DNA from: an uncultured Arenicella sp.
GTDB taxonomy: Bacteria; Pseudomonadota; Gammaproteobacteria; Arenicellales; Arenicellaceae
Direction: 5' to 3'
Assembly (NCBI GenBank): GCA_947499305.1
Contig: CANMNN010000002.1
Span: 186,001-250,000 of the forward strand
DNA length: 64,000 nt
The notes under the pieces were generated by a model. The model had not been told where the DNA came from and did not search any database. It worked only from the letters and a program-made list of their open reading frames with translations. Positions 18,197 through 28,010 of this stretch are shown in pieces (positions within the stretch are counted from its first letter, which is position 1; each line of letters opens with the position of its first letter). Both the position numbers and the translations under genes were made by a program.

Positions 18197-19381
18197 CTAT
18201 GAGAAGCACTCTTCGACTTGCGGGCTAATATCAGCATCGTAATTAACACCCTCAATGCCAAAACCAAACAATCTCAAGAACTCAGCTCTGTAGCCGTCGT
18301 AGTCGCTTAGCTGAGTTAGGGAGTCGCTTGTAATTTCATCCCATACAGCTTCAACCTTCGCTTGCATCTCTGGCAATAATTCAAGTTCATCTACTCGAAA
18401 ACGGCTATCACTGTCGACTCGAGGAGTATCGCTATAGATACATTCAGTAAATAGGCGGCGCAGCTGCTCAATACAACCTTCGTGCGTACCCGCTTGCTTC
18501 ATCTCTTTGAATAGAATCGACAAGTAGAGCGGCATCACAGGTATCGCTGAACTAGCCTGAGTGACTACCGCTTTTAATACAGAAACTCGAGCATCGACAT
18601 TGTATTGCTCGTTTAAAGCCGCGGCAGTAACGTCTAAATGCTCTTTGGCTTTACCAATACTCGCATCGCCATACATTGGTTTTGTCAATTTATCGCCGAT
18701 ATACGTATATGCGACAGTTTTAGCACCCTTGCTTAGAACATCCGCTTTGCTAAGCGCATCAATCCAGAGGGCCCAGTCTTCTCCACCCATAACTTTAATG
18801 GTGCCGGCTATCTCGTCGTCATTAGCGGCCTCAACCGTAACTTCGGAAATAACTTTAGTATCAGTATTTAAGCTCTTGGTAGTGTAATCGTTACCGACGG
18901 GTTTGAGGCTCGAGACATAAGTTTCACCTGTCTCTGGGTCGGTTCTACGTGGCGACGCAAGGCTATATACAACCATATCTACTGAGCCCATATCAGCCTT
19001 AATTAATTCAATTGCCCGATCTTTGGCATCGTTAGAAAAAGCGTCGCCATTTATGCTTTTACAATATAAACCATCTTTTGTGGCCTGCTTCTCGAAAGCA
19101 GCAGAATTATAATAGCCAGCCGAGCCTGTTCGTTTTTCAGTTGCTGGTTTCTCAAAAAACAAGCCCAAGGTCTTAGCGCCATAGCCATACGCTGCTGTGA
19201 TTCTAGATGCTAGGCCGTAACCAGTCGACGCACCGATAACCAACACGTTCTTCGGCTGGCCATTACTAGCAGAAAAATCTTGAGACTTAATGTAATCAAT
19301 TTGTTGGGCAACATTTTCGGCACATCCTACGGGGTGCGCATTAGTGCAAATGAATCCACGAACTTTAGGTTTAATAATCAT
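18197..19381 (-). CDS. fabV: Enoyl-ACP/enoyl-CoA reductase FabV
   Basis: NADH-dependent trans-2-enoyl reductase that completes each fatty-acid elongation cycle; the family is known to be naturally insensitive to triclosan. The 394 residues match the family length. Features are the N-terminal MIIKPKVRGFICTNAHPVGC, the nucleotide-binding VLVIGASTGYGLASRI, the VYSLASPRRTDPETGE stretch and the catalytic Tyr with a Lys eight residues on in YGDASIGKAK. It is 87 bases after ppiD, so it may have its own promoter. No FabI is in the window. Confidence 0.95.
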   Translation of the reverse strand: MIIKPKVRGFICTNAHPVGCAENVAQQIDYIKSQDFSASNGQPKNVLVIGASTGYGLASRITAAYGYGAKTLGLFFEKPATEKRTGSAGYYNSAAFEKQATKDGLYCKSINGDAFSNDAKDRAIELIKADMGSVDMVVYSLASPRRTDPETGETYVSSLKPVGNDYTTKSLNTDTKVISEVTVEAANDDEIAGTIKVMGGEDWALWIDALSKADVLSKGAKTVAYTYIGDKLTKPMYGDASIGKAKEHLDVTAAALNEQYNVDARVSVLKAVVTQASSAIPVMPLYLSILFKEMKQAGTHEGCIEQLRRLFTECIYSDTPRVDSDSRFRVDELELLPEMQAKVEAVWDEITSDSLTQLSDYDGYRAEFLRLFGFGIEGVNYDADISPQVEECFS

Positions 19382-19468
19382 CTTATCCCCGACTAATTGG
19401 GCTAGTTTGGTTAGTTTTCATAATGAATCAATTTAAACATTGCAAGGCTTGTAAAATACAGCTGCAAT

Positions 19469-21367
19469 TTAAAGAAGGTCCTCATTAATACCATCAGCGA
19501 AATCATCATTTAGGCCTTTGAGATAAGACTGAAAAAGTGCCCCGCCATTTCGTTGCTCTATGAGTGAACGAGTGGAATCTTTAACTTGCTGACTGATCGC
19601 GGCTAGGTTCCCGGGCGCTACCTGTGTTAGCCGAATAACGTTGAAGTCTCCAGCGCTATCAGTAAACGAATGCACTTTCACCGAGGCGTCGTCTAAACGC
19701 AGCTTGATAACCTCTCGAATCACTTCGGCATTGACCGTTGGAGTCGTATCTATAAGTGAAATCACATTATTAGTAACGGTAAGTTCTTCATCATCAACGA
19801 TAGATTGCCAACTACCTTCAGCCCGAGCAATCACACTATCACCGGCTGCTTTGGCCGCCGCAATTGCGCGCTCGCTTGTAATAGTCTGTTTTATTTGGTC
19901 ACTAACCTCGGCTAGTTTTTCTGGCTCTGAAGGGGCGAAAGCGAGTTTACGTAGCGCAACGTAAACACCATCAGCGGTCTCAATGAGGTCAGAGTTCAAT
20001 AAATCGGACTGTACTTGCTCAGAAAAAGCTGCTGATCTTACTGCGTCATTCAGGGCTACACCTGCCCCTTGTTCACGTGAAAACAAAGCTGTAGTACGCA
20101 CCGTGAGCCCAAGCTCCTGCGCCGCGCCGTCAAGCGAATCTGCTTGTTCGAATAACACATTACGTAATTGCTCCGCCTGTTGGACAACCAGATCCTCAGC
20201 CAAACGCGAGCGTTCTTCGAATTCTAACTCGGTTCTTAAATCTTCGATTGAATCAGCTTGCGTGGCGTTGATGCTATCGACCCTAATTAGATGATAACCA
20301 AATTCAGTTTTGACAGGCTCAGAAACAATTCCCTGCTCTAGACTAAATAAAACTTCGTCAAACTCTGCGATCATCTCCTCACGAGACAACTCCCCTAGTG
20401 AACCACCATTAGCGGCAGAGCCGGGGTCCTCTGAGTTCGCCTTGGCTAACTCAGAGAAATCAGCACCATTTGCTAGTTGGGCTGCTAGATCTTCTATTTT
20501 TGCTTTCTGCTCATCGTCGTCTTTATCACCCCCAGTGCTCAACAAGATATGGCTTGCTGTGCGCGTTTCATCTCCAATGAAGCCTTCTAGGTACTCATCA
20601 TATAGCTCTTGTATTCGATCATCTTCGATCGTGAGGCTCTCGGCAATTGTTGAACGGTCGAGCTCTAAATAGCTTATAGATGTTCGATCAGGCAACATAT
20701 ACTGATCAATATTCGCCTGATAATGGTCAGCGATATCTGATTCAGAAACACCCTCAGGGTCATTGTAGTCAGACTGCTTTATTGTAATTAGATCAAAAGT
20801 GCGTTTTTCAGCCTGGATTTCGAGCAACTCGCGCACTTCGCTTGGCAGCACTAACGCCGATTCCTGATAACCAGAAACTGCTTGCTGGCGAAGAGATGCC
20901 GACCGGAGCTCCGATTTAATCTGACTAGCGCCACCTGGGCCGCGGCTTGCGGCGAATACGTTATAAAGATTTTGATCAAATTTCCCATCAACTTGAAAAT
21001 TAGGATCATTGGCGATTATCTTGTCGACAGCCTTGTCGCCAACTTGGTAATTATATTCATTTGCAATGTGGCTCGTTAAGGTCTGATCAACGAGGCCTTG
21101 TAGTATCTGCTTTTTATAAAAATCGCTATTCAACACATCTGTATTCGCGATAGCTGGATTTTGTTCACGAGCAATTGATTGAGCTTGAGTAAGTCGCGCT
21201 TGATATTCTTGCTGAGTGATCTTTTGATCACCAATCTCAATAATCGTTGGCCGAGCTTCTGTGCTCGCATACTGCTGAACCCCGAAAAAAGCCATGGGAA
21301 TGATGATTATAGCGGCTATAAACCAAGCAAAAAGCCCAGTAGAGCGATCACGGATTTCAGTTAACAT
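19469..21367 (-). CDS. ppiD: Periplasmic folding chaperone PpiD (parvulin type)
   Basis: Inner-membrane anchored periplasmic chaperone near the Sec translocon. A single N-terminal membrane anchor (about residues 13-31) is followed by a SurA-like N-terminal domain, a parvulin PPIase domain (about 265-370, TASHILLSTGG through EFGYHLIRVDSI) and a C-terminal domain. The 632 residues match PpiD. Its place downstream of lon, hup and tRNAs matches the common gammaproteobacterial order. A minus-strand -10-like TATACT lies at 21412-21417, about 45 bases upstream of the ATG. Confidence 0.95.
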   Translation of the reverse strand: MLTEIRDRSTGLFAWFIAAIIIIPMAFFGVQQYASTEARPTIIEIGDQKITQQEYQARLTQAQSIAREQNPAIANTDVLNSDFYKKQILQGLVDQTLTSHIANEYNYQVGDKAVDKIIANDPNFQVDGKFDQNLYNVFAASRGPGGASQIKSELRSASLRQQAVSGYQESALVLPSEVRELLEIQAEKRTFDLITIKQSDYNDPEGVSESDIADHYQANIDQYMLPDRTSISYLELDRSTIAESLTIEDDRIQELYDEYLEGFIGDETRTASHILLSTGGDKDDDEQKAKIEDLAAQLANGADFSELAKANSEDPGSAANGGSLGELSREEMIAEFDEVLFSLEQGIVSEPVKTEFGYHLIRVDSINATQADSIEDLRTELEFEERSRLAEDLVVQQAEQLRNVLFEQADSLDGAAQELGLTVRTTALFSREQGAGVALNDAVRSAAFSEQVQSDLLNSDLIETADGVYVALRKLAFAPSEPEKLAEVSDQIKQTITSERAIAAAKAAGDSVIARAEGSWQSIVDDEELTVTNNVISLIDTTPTVNAEVIREVIKLRLDDASVKVHSFTDSAGDFNVIRLTQVAPGNLAAISQQVKDSTRSLIEQRNGGALFQSYLKGLNDDFADGINEDLL

Positions 21368-21425
21368 GAAATGTCCTTTATAAGTATTTTAGTTCTGATA
21401 ATTAACGCCTAAGTATAGTCGACTG

Positions 21426-21640
21426 GCGGCGCACAAAAAAGACATATTGGCGGCTATTAGCAGATCAATTTCATCGGATTTCCTGATCAATTCCCAGAGC
21501 ACCAATCGTCATTACTCAGCAAGGCAATCAGCTCGCTCGAATAGCCCCAAAATCAACTACGGCCAAAGCCGTGATTTTGCATTGAGCGAGAAACTCTGGG
21601 CGAAAAAAAAGACGACCTAAAAGTCGTCTTTTTATATTTT
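21426..21640 (+). ncRNA. Candidate structured RNA with nested stems and terminator
   Basis: Between ppiD and tRNA-Asp the plus strand can form four nested perfect stems: CCCAGAG (21493-21499) with CTCTGGG (21594-21600), CTCGCTC (21532-21538) with GAGCGAG (21584-21590), CAAAATC (21548-21554) with GATTTTG (21573-21579), and ACGGC (21559-21563) with GCCGT (21568-21572). An intrinsic terminator follows at once (21603-21635). A plus-strand TATAGT at 21414-21419 could be a -10 box, which would give an RNA of about 210 bases; the 5' end is a guess. No known RNA family was recognised. It could also be a decayed second terminator or a repeat. Confidence 0.3.
21603..21635. terminator. Two-way intrinsic terminator
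   Basis: The stem GACGAC (21611-21616) and GTCGTC (21623-21628) is flanked by eight A on the left and by TTTTTATATTTTT on the right, so a U run follows the hairpin in either direction. On the minus strand it ends the tRNA-Val/tRNA-Asp transcript; on the plus strand it would end the candidate RNA just before it. Confidence 0.8.
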
Positions 21641-21646
21641 TAAAAA

Positions 21647-21723
21647 TGGCGGAGCGGACGGGACTCGAACCCGCGACCCCCGGCGTGACAGGCCGGTATT
21701 CTAACCAACTGAACTACCGCTCC
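21647..21723 (-). tRNA. tRNA-Asp (anticodon GTC)
   Basis: A 77-base cloverleaf with encoded CCA, starting GGAGCGGTAG and ending CCGCTCC plus G and CCA. The anticodon loop is CTGTCAC within the stem CCGGC/GCCGG, giving GTC. It follows tRNA-Val by 49 bases and shares its promoter and terminator. Confidence 0.97.
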
Positions 21724-21772
21724 GCATTTTTAAACACTTTCGTCAGCTAACTTAATAGCCAAACCTAAAGCT

Positions 21773-21848
21773 TGGTGGGCGCTAGAGGACTTGAACCTCT
21801 GACCCTCGCCTTGTAAGGGCGATGCTCTACCAACTGAGCTAAGCGCCC
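21773..21848 (-). tRNA. tRNA-Val (anticodon TAC)
   Basis: A 76-base cloverleaf with encoded CCA, starting GGGCGCTTAG and ending AGCGCCC plus A and CCA. The anticodon stem CGCCC/GGCGA-like arm closes a loop with TAC. It is the first gene of the tRNA-Val/tRNA-Asp unit. Confidence 0.97.
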
Positions 21849-21938
21849 AAATTCTAGCTGAGTAAACTCGAAGTCTGCGTTATTGAAACCCTTTAGAGTT
21901 TGTTGCTAACCGTTTCGTGTCACTCAATTTGGAGGGCG

Positions 21939-21966
21939 ATAATACCAAGTTTTTGGCAGCTTGCAA
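21939..21966 (-). promoter_or_regulatory. Promoter of the tRNA-Val/tRNA-Asp unit
   Basis: On the minus strand a -35 box TTGCAA and a -10 box TATTAT are separated by 16 bases. A GC-rich discriminator (CGCCC) follows the -10 box, a feature of stringently controlled stable-RNA promoters. The unit runs from here to the terminator at 21603-21635. Confidence 0.65.
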
Positions 21967-22082
21967 GTAACTTTTTAAAAAGATTTTAAAAACTATTTAA
22001 ACTCTTTTTAGAAGCCCTTTGCGGCAACGAAAAGAGTGTATAACTAGCACTCAAATTCGCTTACCAGCCCTCCGAAGCGGCG

Positions 22083-22355
22083 CTAGTTTAATGCATCTTT
22101 TAAAGCTTTACCAGCTTTAAATTTTGCTAAATTTGACGCAGCAATTTTGATAGTTTCACCAGTGCGAGGGTTACGGCCATCACGTGCAGCGCGAGCGCTT
22201 ACAGAGAAAGTACCGAAACCTACGAAAGTAACACTATCGCCTGCTTTCAAGGCATCAGTGATACCAGAAAGCACTGCATCTAGAGCATCGCCAGCCGTTG
22301 ACTTTGAAATATCAGCTTTTTCCGCCACTAGATCGATTAGTTCAGATTTATTCAC
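22083..22355 (-). CDS. hupB: DNA-binding protein HU (HupB type)
   Basis: Nucleoid-associated histone-like protein of 90 residues. It has the family N-terminus [19 protein letters not shown], the [11 protein letters not shown] strand and the DNA-binding arm [17 protein letters not shown]. The start codon is GTG at 22355, with GAGGA 7 bases upstream deciding it. It lies downstream of lon, as hupB does in many gammaproteobacteria, but behind a gap of nearly 500 bases that should carry its own promoter. Confidence 0.97.
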   Translation of the reverse strand: MNKSELIDLVAEKADISKSTAGDALDAVLSGITDALKAGDSVTFVGFGTFSVSARAARDGRNPRTGETIKIAASNLAKFKAGKALKDALN

Positions 22356-22847
22356 GCTTTTTTCCTCAATATATTAGGTTTTGTATTTTTGCTTTATTTA
22401 TTGTTTAAACACGCTGAACGCATTCAATAAAATTGCTTCAGGGTTGGAGATCAAAACACTGGGTAAGCATTACAACAAGTAATAACAGAGTTAGGTTCTT
22501 CATTCCCTGATGGATGTATGGCCTATGTATAACCACAACCCGTTTCGGTTAAGTAAGTAGCGCATTGAGACAGCTGTACGGCTTATTGTTAGAACGTGCC
22601 GCTTAGCCGGCTCTTCACCACTGCGCTTATCATGGTCTTTTTATCGACAAAAAACAATATTGACTTATCTTTTTTTTTCGTGTCAAAGCCAGCATTCATG
22701 CGGGTTTCAGAGAATTAACAACTGTCAAACAATTAATCTGACATTTGATGAAAACGTCAGATCATATTGATTTATAACGAAGTTTCGAGAATTAAATCCT
22801 TACCCTTAGTGAAACCTATAGAAACCGGAGACATAGCTGTCGATAAA
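22356..22847. other. Long leader/promoter region of hupB
   Basis: This 492-base stretch between lon and hupB holds no supported gene. It is AT-rich in the middle, and several minus-strand hexamers resemble promoter boxes, including TTGACA in GCTTTGACACG near 22680, but none has an ideal partner. The region probably holds one or more hupB promoters and a long untranslated leader. Confidence 0.4.
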
Positions 22848-25265
22848 TTAATGTCTCGCAGTGGTCTCCTCAGATGATTTTTTTTCTTTCGAAACCACCA
22901 CTGCACCATCGTCTGAACTTGGTTTTGAGCCAGTTTTCGAATCAACAAGCGCGATATCCAGAACCTCATCGATCCATTTAACTGGCACAATATTCAAATC
23001 AGACTTAATGAGATCTGAGATTTCGACTAGATCCTTTTCATTTTCATGCGGGATTATGACAGTTTTAATTGCGCCACGATGGGCAGCCAACAGCTTTTCT
23101 TTCAAGCCACCAATTGCTAAGACTTCGCCGCGAAGAGTGATTTCCCCTGTCATCGCTACATCGGCCTTAACTGGAGTATCGGTTGCGGCGGAAATCAGCG
23201 CTGTACACATTCCGATACCTGCGCTGGGGCCATCCTTCGGCGTCGCGCCTTCAGGTACATGAACATGAAAATCTCTTTCGGAAAAAAATGATTTATCAAT
23301 ACCCAGCGCTTTGGCTCGAGAACGAACAACGGTCACTGCCGCTTGTATAGACTCTTGCATAACATCGCCGAGCTTACCTGTGTAAGTTTGCTTGCCTTTA
23401 CCTGGAACAATTACAGATTCGATGGTTAAAAGCTCACCTCCGACAGAGGTCCACGCCAAACCAGTAACCTGGCCGACTCTATTTTCATCTTCAGCCAAGC
23501 CAAAATTAAACTTTCTAACACCGAGAAATTCATCAAGATTTTCCGAGTTAACCGAGACGTGGCTTAATTCGCCATCCATCACCAATTTTTTAGTAACTTT
23601 GCGGCAGATTTTTGCAATTTCTCGTTCTAATCCGCGTACGCCAGCTTCACGAGTGTAGTAGCGAATAATGCCGGTAATCGCACTCTCGTCTATATCGATT
23701 TCAGTATCTCTCAAGCCGTTATTCTTTTTTTGCTTTTTGACGAGGTACTTAAGCGCGATATTGAGCTTTTCATCCTCAGTGTAGCCTTCCAGGCGAATGA
23801 CCTCCATTCGGTCAAGCAGCGGCCCTGGGATATCAAGACTATTCGACGTTGCGACAAACATTACCTCTGACAAGTCATAGTCCACCTCGAGATAATGATC
23901 TGCGAAGGTATTGTTTTGCTCAGGATCAAGTACTTCCAACATTGCTGACGCAGGATCTCCTCGAAAATCAGCCGCCATTTTATCGATTTCATCGAGCAAA
24001 AATAATGGATTTTTGGTTTTCACCTTCGACATATTCTGAACAATTTTGCCCGGCATTGATCCAATATAAGTTCGCCTATGCCCGCGAATCTCCGCTTCGT
24101 CTCGAACGCCACCAAGTGACATACGAATGAATTTGCGGTTGGTCGACTTAGCGATGGATTTACCAAGCGAGGTTTTACCAACACCAGGTGGGCCAACGAG
24201 ACACAAAATTGGTCCCTTCATCTTTTTCAAACGTTTTTGAACAGCTAAATACTCGAGGATACGCTCCTTAACTTTTTCTAAACCAAAGTGATCTTCATCA
24301 AGAATTTTTTGTGCCGCAGCTATATCGCTGCGGACACGCGAACGCTTCTTCCACGGAATTTGCACAACCCAGTCGATATAGTTTCTAACGACAGCGGCCT
24401 CAGCCGACATTGGTGACATCATTTTGAGCTTCTTGATTTCAGAGTCAACTTTTTCGCGCGCTTCAGCAGGCATACCAGCTTCTTCAACCTTCGCTTGAAT
24501 TTCTTCTAACTCACTTTGACCTTCTTCAGATTCGCCAAGTTCAGTTTGAATAGCCTTCATTTGCTCATTCAAATAATACTCACGTTGGCTTTTTTCCATT
24601 TGTTTTTTTACACGCCCGCGAATCTTCTTCTCAACGCGGTGCATGTCAAGCTCAGACTCCATATACGACAAAACGTGATCAAGCCGCTCAGTTAAATCGG
24701 CCGCTTCAAGCAAAAATTGCTTATCATCCAGCTTAAGCTCAAGGAAGCCTGCAACCGTATCGACCAAACGATTAAGGTCGGTAATTTCTTTCAACTGACC
24801 TAGCGCCTCAGGAGCTACCTTAGAGTTGATCTTGCCATAGCTTTCGAACTCACTAATTAGGGTTCGCAACGCCACATCAGACTCATTGGCGTCAACATCT
24901 ATAGTTGTAAGTGGTTCAGCAATCGTAAGAAAGCAATGCTCTTCATAGACGTTTTCCAAATGAATACGCTGACGACCCTCTACAAGCACTTTTACAGTGC
25001 CATCAGGCAATTTCAGCATTTGCAATATATTAGCCAATACTCCTACCTGATAAATTTCGTCTACTGCTGGCTCTTCAAGACTCGCGTCATGTTGAGCAAC
25101 TAAGGCAATTTGTTTTCCATTTTCCATCGCCATTTCGAGCGCGGCAATGGATTTCTCGCGCCCCACGAATAATGGGATAACCATGTGTGGGAACACCACA
25201 ACATCGCGCAACGGCAATAGTGGAAATGGCTTGGAGTAATCTGTAACTGCGTTTTCTTCTGACAT
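22848..25265 (-). CDS. lon: ATP-dependent protease Lon
   Basis: Soluble hexameric AAA+ protease for damaged and regulatory proteins. In order: the LON substrate-binding domain (PLLPLRDVVVFPHMVIPLFVGRE), a helical linker, the AAA+ module (Walker A GPPGVGKTS, Walker B-like LFLLDEIDKM) and the protease domain with the catalytic Ser in KDGPSAGIGMC. The C-terminal tail is longer and charged (KTGSKPSSDDGAV onward). The frame reaches a TTG at 25277, but ATG 25265 with GAAGAG just upstream is the better start, giving 805 residues. It follows clpX on the same strand. Confidence 0.97.
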   Translation of the reverse strand: MSEENAVTDYSKPFPLLPLRDVVVFPHMVIPLFVGREKSIAALEMAMENGKQIALVAQHDASLEEPAVDEIYQVGVLANILQMLKLPDGTVKVLVEGRQRIHLENVYEEHCFLTIAEPLTTIDVDANESDVALRTLISEFESYGKINSKVAPEALGQLKEITDLNRLVDTVAGFLELKLDDKQFLLEAADLTERLDHVLSYMESELDMHRVEKKIRGRVKKQMEKSQREYYLNEQMKAIQTELGESEEGQSELEEIQAKVEEAGMPAEAREKVDSEIKKLKMMSPMSAEAAVVRNYIDWVVQIPWKKRSRVRSDIAAAQKILDEDHFGLEKVKERILEYLAVQKRLKKMKGPILCLVGPPGVGKTSLGKSIAKSTNRKFIRMSLGGVRDEAEIRGHRRTYIGSMPGKIVQNMSKVKTKNPLFLLDEIDKMAADFRGDPASAMLEVLDPEQNNTFADHYLEVDYDLSEVMFVATSNSLDIPGPLLDRMEVIRLEGYTEDEKLNIALKYLVKKQKKNNGLRDTEIDIDESAITGIIRYYTREAGVRGLEREIAKICRKVTKKLVMDGELSHVSVNSENLDEFLGVRKFNFGLAEDENRVGQVTGLAWTSVGGELLTIESVIVPGKGKQTYTGKLGDVMQESIQAAVTVVRSRAKALGIDKSFFSERDFHVHVPEGATPKDGPSAGIGMCTALISAATDTPVKADVAMTGEITLRGEVLAIGGLKEKLLAAHRGAIKTVIIPHENEKDLVEISDLIKSDLNIVPVKWIDEVLDIALVDSKTGSKPSSDDGAVVVSKEKKSSEETTARH

Positions 25266-25522
25266 TTTTCTCTTCAAATATGATTTCTTTTATGATGCCT
25301 AGGCATGCAAGGTAGTTGGCGATATAGCCGACCTGAGTAAAGAATGGCCAAATTAAGGCGGCACGATATTAATCAGCCTTGCTCTAATAACAGCGAGGCC
25401 GTCATCAGCCAAGGTCGGCCCGGCTAAATAGAAGCTATTAGAAACTGCAACTTGCCGACCGTACCAGCCATTGTTGGGATGCAAATCGGTGAAAGTTTCT
25501 CCACCGATACGATCAATAGGCG

Positions 25523-26794
25523 TTATGCAGATTTCTCTGCGTCTTGATCTTCATATATATACAAAGGCCTGGCGCCTTCAGTTATGGTGCTGGCTTCTAC
25601 AGAGACTTTCTTAACGCCCTCTTTTGAAGGAAGCTCATACATTGTTTCAAGCAAAGCATTTTCAAGAATAGAGCGCAAACCACGAGCACCTGTCTTGCGA
25701 GCCATAGCTTTTTCTGCAACTGCACGAAGTGCATCTTCACGAATCTCTAGATCCACACCATCGAGCTTCAACAGCCTTTGGTATTGTTTCACTAAGGCAT
25801 TTTTAGGTTGCGTCAAAATAGTCATTAACGCGTCTTCATCGAGCTCTTGCAACGTTGCAATAATTGGTAATCTCCCAATAAATTCAGGAATCAAACCATA
25901 TCGAACCAAATCTTCTGGTTCTAGCTTTTTCAAATGCTGACTGATGAACAAATTCTCGGCCTTACTATGTACTTGAGCGCCGAATCCTATGCCGCTTTTT
26001 TCAGAACGATCACGAATAATTGAATCTAATCCAGCAAATGCCCCACCGCAGATAAATAAAATATTTCGAGTATTCACTTGAAGGAACTCTTGCTGAGGGT
26101 GCTTACGACCACCTTGAGGTGGAACAGACGCGGTAGTGCCCTCAATCAGTTTCAAGAGAGCTTGCTGCACACCCTCGCCAGAAACATCGCGAGTAATCGA
26201 AGGGTTGTCCGCCTTACGCGAGATTTTATCGATCTCATCAATATAGACGATACCCATTTCAGCTTTCTCTACATCGTAATCACACTTTTGCAGAAGCTTC
26301 TGAATAATGTTCTCTACATCTTCGCCGACATACCCCGCCTCAGTTAGAGTCGTCGCATCGGCAATAGTAAATGGCACATTGAGTTGCTTAGCTAATGTTT
26401 CAGCAAGCAGGGTCTTACCCGAGCCGGTCGGCCCAATCAACAAAATATTACTTTTGGCGATATCGGCTTCGTTTTTATCGTCTTGACCACGAATCCGCTT
26501 ATAGTGGTTGTAAACCGCTACAGCCATGACTTTTTTAGCATCCTCTTGCGAGATCACATACTCATCTAGACCGGCATGAATTTCAGCAGGAGTAGGATAT
26601 TGCTCTTGTTCTTCCGCCTTAGCGACGTCGTCAATCGCTTCTTCTCGGATTATGTCTTCACACAGATCGACGCATTCGTCACAGATAAATACTGAAGGCC
26701 CTGCAATTAACTTACGAACCTCGTGTTGGCTTTTGCCACAAAAAGAGCAATAAAGTAGCTTGTCATCATCGTTACTTTTATTGTCGTCACTCAT
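25523..26794 (-). CDS. clpX: ClpX unfoldase subunit of ClpXP protease
   Basis: AAA+ unfoldase that feeds substrates into ClpP. The 423 residues begin with the four-cysteine zinc domain ([14 protein letters not shown] and [14 protein letters not shown]), followed by Walker [18 protein letters not shown], the pore-loop region [16 protein letters not shown], Walker [11 protein letters not shown] and the ClpP-binding IGFGAQV loop. The spacing from clpP is 368 bases and includes a strong terminator, so clpX probably has its own promoter here. Confidence 0.97.
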   Translation of the reverse strand: MSDDNKSNDDDKLLYCSFCGKSQHEVRKLIAGPSVFICDECVDLCEDIIREEAIDDVAKAEEQEQYPTPAEIHAGLDEYVISQEDAKKVMAVAVYNHYKRIRGQDDKNEADIAKSNILLIGPTGSGKTLLAETLAKQLNVPFTIADATTLTEAGYVGEDVENIIQKLLQKCDYDVEKAEMGIVYIDEIDKISRKADNPSITRDVSGEGVQQALLKLIEGTTASVPPQGGRKHPQQEFLQVNTRNILFICGGAFAGLDSIIRDRSEKSGIGFGAQVHSKAENLFISQHLKKLEPEDLVRYGLIPEFIGRLPIIATLQELDEDALMTILTQPKNALVKQYQRLLKLDGVDLEIREDALRAVAEKAMARKTGARGLRSILENALLETMYELPSKEGVKKVSVEASTITEGARPLYIYEDQDAEKSA

Positions 26795-27162
26795 ATCTGC
26801 CCCTGCGATGCCGCCTCTAGCGGCTCAAAACTTTCAATTAATGCCAAAAAATGGCATTTCGACTCTAAATTGTAACCTAACATCAGATCACAATAAAATG
26901 GTAATACTGGCATAATTCTATCTAGACACTGTGTTTTAGCACCGCCTTTTCAACGAATTTTACAACTTTTTAGCGAATACACTGACAAGCTGTTCCCAAA
27001 CCTATAGTTAGGTGCTCTAAACAAAATATCAAGTGGCTCATATCATTCGAAGTAAATAGACACCACTGTTCTATAAATCTGTTTTGTATACACAAAAAAA
27101 GACCGCCGAAGCGGTCTTTCTATTGCGCTTTGGGCTGATTGCGATCACCCCAAACATGCCTA
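26795..27162. other. clpP-clpX intergenic region
   Basis: This 368-base region has no supported gene. It carries the terminator after clpP (27094-27119) and must hold a clpX promoter. A minus-strand TAGAAT near 26917-26922 could be a -10 box, but the upstream hexamer is weak; a GTTGAAAA sequence nearby lacks a matching heat-shock -10. Confidence 0.45.
27094..27119 (-). terminator. Intrinsic terminator after clpP
   Basis: On the minus strand the stem GACCGC/GCGGTC with a TTCG tetraloop is followed by a run of seven T. It starts 44 bases beyond the clpP stop and separates clpP from clpX, which are co-transcribed in many relatives. Confidence 0.85.
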
Positions 27163-27831
27163 TTAGCTAGGTCGCTTCTCTATTACATCATCGATTAAGC
27201 CGTACTCTTTGGCTTCTTCTGCGCTCATGAAGTTGTCTCGCTCTGTGTCTTTTGCAACAGTTTCGATGTCTTGACCGCTGTGCTTAGACAAAATTTGATT
27301 CAACTCATCTTTAATTCTCAATATCTCTTTAGCGTGAATATCTATATCAGTCGCTTGCCCCTGATAGCCGCCGAGAGGCTGGTGAATCATAATGCGCGCA
27401 TGTGGAAGCGCATAGCGGCTACCAGTTGCGCCCGCGGTAAGCAACAAAGCTCCCATGCTAGCTGCTTGGCCGATACAAACGGTATTAACCTTCGGCTTGA
27501 TAAACTGCATGGTGTCATAAATCGCCATTCCCGCAGTTACAGAACCGCCAGGACTATTAATATAAAGGCTAATGTCCTTATCAGGGTTCTCCGACTCAAG
27601 AAATAAAAGCTGAGCAACAATCAGGTTCGCCATGTAATCTTCAACTTGACCAACAAGGAAGATTACACGCTCCTTCAATAAACGAGAGTAAATGTCGTAC
27701 GCGCGCTCACCTCGTCCACTACTCTCAACAACCATTGGCACTAAGCCCCCAGCGGCTTGCGGGCCGTCAAAAGTGGTCGCCCCTGGGTGTCCAAATGGAG
27801 AATCGATGATCGAGTTTGGGAATTTGCTCAT
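27163..27831 (-). CDS. clpP: ClpP serine protease subunit
   Basis: Proteolytic barrel subunit of ClpXP/ClpAP. The 222 residues show the catalytic triad Ser125 in [11 protein letters not shown], His150 in [10 protein letters not shown] and Asp199 in [31 protein letters not shown] marks the usual start of the mature protein after a propeptide of about 30 residues. Downstream of tig by 179 bases, with two inverted repeats in the gap, and followed by its own terminator. Confidence 0.97.
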   Translation of the reverse strand: MSKFPNSIIDSPFGHPGATTFDGPQAAGGLVPMVVESSGRGERAYDIYSRLLKERVIFLVGQVEDYMANLIVAQLLFLESENPDKDISLYINSPGGSVTAGMAIYDTMQFIKPKVNTVCIGQAASMGALLLTAGATGSRYALPHARIMIHQPLGGYQGQATDIDIHAKEILRIKDELNQILSKHSGQDIETVAKDTERDNFMSAEEAKEYGLIDDVIEKRPS

Positions 27832-27866
27832 TAGTTAATAGGCTCTTAAATGGTTATGGTCTAGTC

Positions 27867-27950
27867 CGGCGAGTACCCTCGCCGCTCAATTGCTATGCGC
27901 TTACTTGTTGATAATAAGTCTCTTAGATAAAAACAATGTAGAGACTTATT
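27867..27950 (-). repeat. Two inverted repeats in the tig-clpP gap
   Basis: A perfect 10-base inverted repeat, AATAAGTCTC (27913-27922) and GAGACTTATT (27941-27950) with an 18-base loop, is followed toward clpP by a perfect 7-base hairpin CGGCGAG/CTCGCCG with a four-base loop (27867-27884). Neither has a good T run. The first may be a regulator site or weak terminator after tig; the second lies in the clpP leader, 36 bases from the start codon. Confidence 0.45.
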
Positions 27951-28010
27951 TCGATTTCACAAGCTCGAGCGCAAAGATGATTAAACTCGCAATTCAGCTC
28001 CAACTAAAAC

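Noticed and set aside
22772..22990. Minus-strand frame of 72 codons at the 3' end of lon
   Set aside because: It overlaps the well-supported lon coding region in another frame and shows no family features.
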